This document shows, one piece after another, positions 62,188-64,000 of a DNA stretch of 64,000 nt. Under the pieces are notes generated by a model, which saw only the letters and a list, made by a program, of their open reading frames with translations, did not search any database and was not told the DNA's origin. A program made the translations under genes and the position numbers. Numbering within the stretch: the stretch's first letter is position 1; every line of letters begins with the position of its first letter. This stretch comes from Williamsia faeni (GTDB taxonomy: Bacteria > Actinomycetota > Actinomycetes > Mycobacteriales > Mycobacteriaceae), in the NCBI GenBank assembly GCA_003202005.1, contig QJJF01000001.1, positions 775,099 through 839,098 on the forward strand. The letters run 5' to 3'.

Positions 62188-64000
62188 ATGCCCAGCCGCA
62201 ACACACTCGAGGTCGACGGGCACAGCATTGCGGTGACCCATCTCGACAAGGTGATCTACCCCGCCACCGGCACGATCAAAGCCCAGGTCATCGAGTACTA
62301 CAACACGATTGCCGACGTGATGTTGCCGCACCTGCGGGACCGGCCGGTGACCCGAAAGCGGTGGCCCGACGGCGTTGAGTCGACACCGTTTTTCGAAAAG
62401 AATCTGCCCGGCCATGCACCGGAGTGGCTCGGCCGGGTGCGGCTGGGCCACAGCGATCGCGACGTGGTGTATCCGGTGTTGTCGGCCCGGGCCGACCTGA
62501 TCTGGCTGGCCCAACAGGCCGCACTCGAACTGCACGTCCCGCAATGGACACTCGACCATTCCACCGGTGGTACCGATGCGAGGTACAAAGTGGATCGACT
62601 GACCGATCGTGTTGTCCTCGATCTGGACCCGGGCCCCGACGTCACCCTGTTCGATTGCGCGCAGGTCGCACTGCGCATCAAAGAAATGCTCGACGCCATC
62701 GGGTTGCCCTCCTTCCCGGTGACCAGCGGATCCAAGGGCATTCACGTCTATTTCAGGCTGCAGGACCCGATATCCCCGGATTCGGCACGGCGGGTCGCCA
62801 AGCAGATCGCGACCAGTCTGCAGTCCGAGAGTCCCGACCTGGTCACCGCGCAGATGACCAAGGCCGTGCGAACCGGCCGGGTATTCGTGGACTGGAGCCA
62901 GAACAGTGCTTCCAAGACCACGCTGGCGCCGTACTCGATGCGTGGTCGCGAACGGCCCTGTGTCGCCGCACCCCGACTCTGGGAAGAGTTGGAAGACAAC
63001 GATATCCAGCACATCATGTTCGACGAGATGGCTGACCGGATCGACCAGTACGGCGACCTGCTGGCCGACCTCGAAACCGAGCCTGACACCTCCCCGAAGT
63101 CCACCCCCACCACACCGGTGGTCGACCTCGGCGCCTACCGGCGCAAACGTGATGAACGAAAGACTCCGGAACCCTTCGGGGACAGCCGGCCGGAGGACTC
63201 CCGGAGCGGCGACCCGATGTTCGTGATCCAAGAACATCACGCACGCCGGCTGCACTACGACTTCCGGCTAGAGCGTGACGGTGTCCTGGTGTCCTGGGCA
63301 GTGCCCAAAAACCTTCCGCTGGAAGGTGATAAGAATCGGCTGGCGGTCCAGACCGAGGATCACCCGATCGACTACGCGGACTTTTCGGGTGACATTCCGT
63401 CGGGAGAGTACGGCGGTGGCCACGTCGAGATCTGGGATCGGGGCACGTATGAAACCGAGAAGTGGCGGGACAAAGAAATCATCGTCCGTCTGCACGGCGA
63501 CCGCATCCAGGGCCGCTACGCACTGATCAAGACCGGCGACAAGAACTGGTTGGCGCACTTGATGTCCGACGAACCGCGGCCGATCCTGCCCGACAGTCTG
63601 CGCGATCCACGACCGATGCTCGCCACCGACGAGACCATCGAGCACCTCACCGACGACAAATGGGCCTTCGAGGGCAAATGGGACGGCTACCGAATCCTGT
63701 TGCGCTACATCGACGGAAAGCTACAGCTGACCTCGCGATCCGGCATCGACATGACCAAGGACTTCCCTCAGATCCACAGGGTCACCGACGATCTGGGACT
63801 TCTCGACGTCGTGCTCGACGGCGAAGTGGTGGTGTTCGACGAGCAGGGACGCACCAACTTCACGCAGCTTGCCGGTCGCAGCAACGCAGGCGACCTCGAC
63901 GTGAAGCTGCTGCTGTTCGACATCCTCTATCTCAACGGGTCCTCTCTCCTCAAACTCAAATGGGAGGACCGGCGCGGACTACTGGAGGAGATCGCGAAGG
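62188..64000 (+). CDS. ligD: Multifunctional NHEJ DNA ligase LigD, 3'-truncated by window edge
   Basis: The visible ~604 residues show the mycobacterial order of domains: polymerase/primase (1 to ~290, with LDLDPGPD catalytic acidic motif), 3'-phosphoesterase (~330-450, HHARRLHYDFRLERDG) and the start of the ATP-dependent ligase with the nucleotidyl lysine Lys497 in EGKWDGYR. M. tuberculosis LigD is 759 residues, so about 150 residues remain beyond the window. ATG 62188 is listed; ATG 62173 in the same frame is possible, with GGAGG directly before it. It works with Ku in end joining, including repair synthesis. Confidence 0.95.
   Translation, partial: MPSRNTLEVDGHSIAVTHLDKVIYPATGTIKAQVIEYYNTIADVMLPHLRDRPVTRKRWPDGVESTPFFEKNLPGHAPEWLGRVRLGHSDRDVVYPVLSARADLIWLAQQAALELHVPQWTLDHSTGGTDARYKVDRLTDRVVLDLDPGPDVTLFDCAQVALRIKEMLDAIGLPSFPVTSGSKGIHVYFRLQDPISPDSARRVAKQIATSLQSESPDLVTAQMTKAVRTGRVFVDWSQNSASKTTLAPYSMRGRERPCVAAPRLWEELEDNDIQHIMFDEMADRIDQYGDLLADLETEPDTSPKSTPTTPVVDLGAYRRKRDERKTPEPFGDSRPEDSRSGDPMFVIQEHHARRLHYDFRLERDGVLVSWAVPKNLPLEGDKNRLAVQTEDHPIDYADFSGDIPSGEYGGGHVEIWDRGTYETEKWRDKEIIVRLHGDRIQGRYALIKTGDKNWLAHLMSDEPRPILPDSLRDPRPMLATDETIEHLTDDKWAFEGKWDGYRILLRYIDGKLQLTSRSGIDMTKDFPQIHRVTDDLGLLDVVLDGEVVVFDEQGRTNFTQLAGRSNAGDLDVKLLLFDILYLNGSSLLKLKWEDRRGLLEEIAK

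Overview
The window is high-GC DNA with dense, short-spaced genes, many GTG starts and 4-bp stop/start overlaps. It carries two 13E12/DUF222-HNH genes, F420-type and LLM flavin oxidoreductases, a GlfT2-type galactofuranosyltransferase, a LysG/LysE pair and a Ku/LigD end-joining pair. Together these point to a mycolic-acid actinobacterium (Mycobacteriales); Gordonia is my best guess, but the genus is inference. I saw no rRNA, tRNA, CRISPR array, insertion sequence or prophage.

Layout. 1-4005: the tail of a TetR regulator, then a minus-strand molybdate block (small Mop protein, ModC, ModB, ModA and an HTH-TOBE regulator). 4150-7913: two tandem VOC proteins, then a DrrAB-like ABC exporter behind a promoter with MerR/SoxR geometry. 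7944-8139: two converging arrays of 21-bp repeats. 8145-13493: an organosulfur region, with a cysteine-free ROK regulator preceded by a 20-residue cysteine-containing leader peptide, divergent from ssuD-, sfnG- and sfnB-like genes. 13501-17655: BrkB/YihY membrane protein, DUF72, a SigG-type sigma factor, a VOC protein and an F420-reductase-like protein. 17703-25348: a TetR regulator, paired operators and a five-gene nitrogen operon (APC permease, UAAP2, UAAP1, a carboxyltransferase-only 'urea carboxylase', allophanate hydrolase). UAAP proteins are now linked to carboxyguanidine deimination, so guanidine is the likely substrate, but no biotin carboxylase or biotin carrier is encoded here.

25368-28344: an ornithine cyclodeaminase remnant, a nucleoside deaminase, an LLM oxidoreductase and a leaderless 13E12 gene. 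28598-34163: a surface-glycan group (GlfT2-like transferase, a methyltransferase and a very large HAD-type protein). 34344-45296: metabolic genes, including a histidine phosphatase, SDRs, an aminoglycoside-phosphotransferase-like/acyl-CoA dehydrogenase pair under a TetR-type operator, an MFS exporter, MpaB-type oxygenase and an FMN 2-hydroxyacid oxidase. 45379-50907: MDR reductase, an alcohol dehydrogenase pseudogene, a GXWXG/DUF4334 protein, lysE/lysG and an MFS transporter. 51030-64000: a ferritin-like/LEA-like protein, enoyl-CoA hydratase, second 13E12 gene, GltB-like flavoprotein, Baeyer-Villiger-type monooxygenase, an ECF transporter fused into one polypeptide, and Ku divergent from LigD, which runs off the window.

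The observations I rate highest are the cysteine-codon leader upstream of the cysteine-free ROK gene next to sulfonate/sulfone monooxygenases, the guanidine/urea operon lacking its biotin-carboxylase half, the 19-bp-spacer promoter before the exporter, and the converging 21-bp repeat array.
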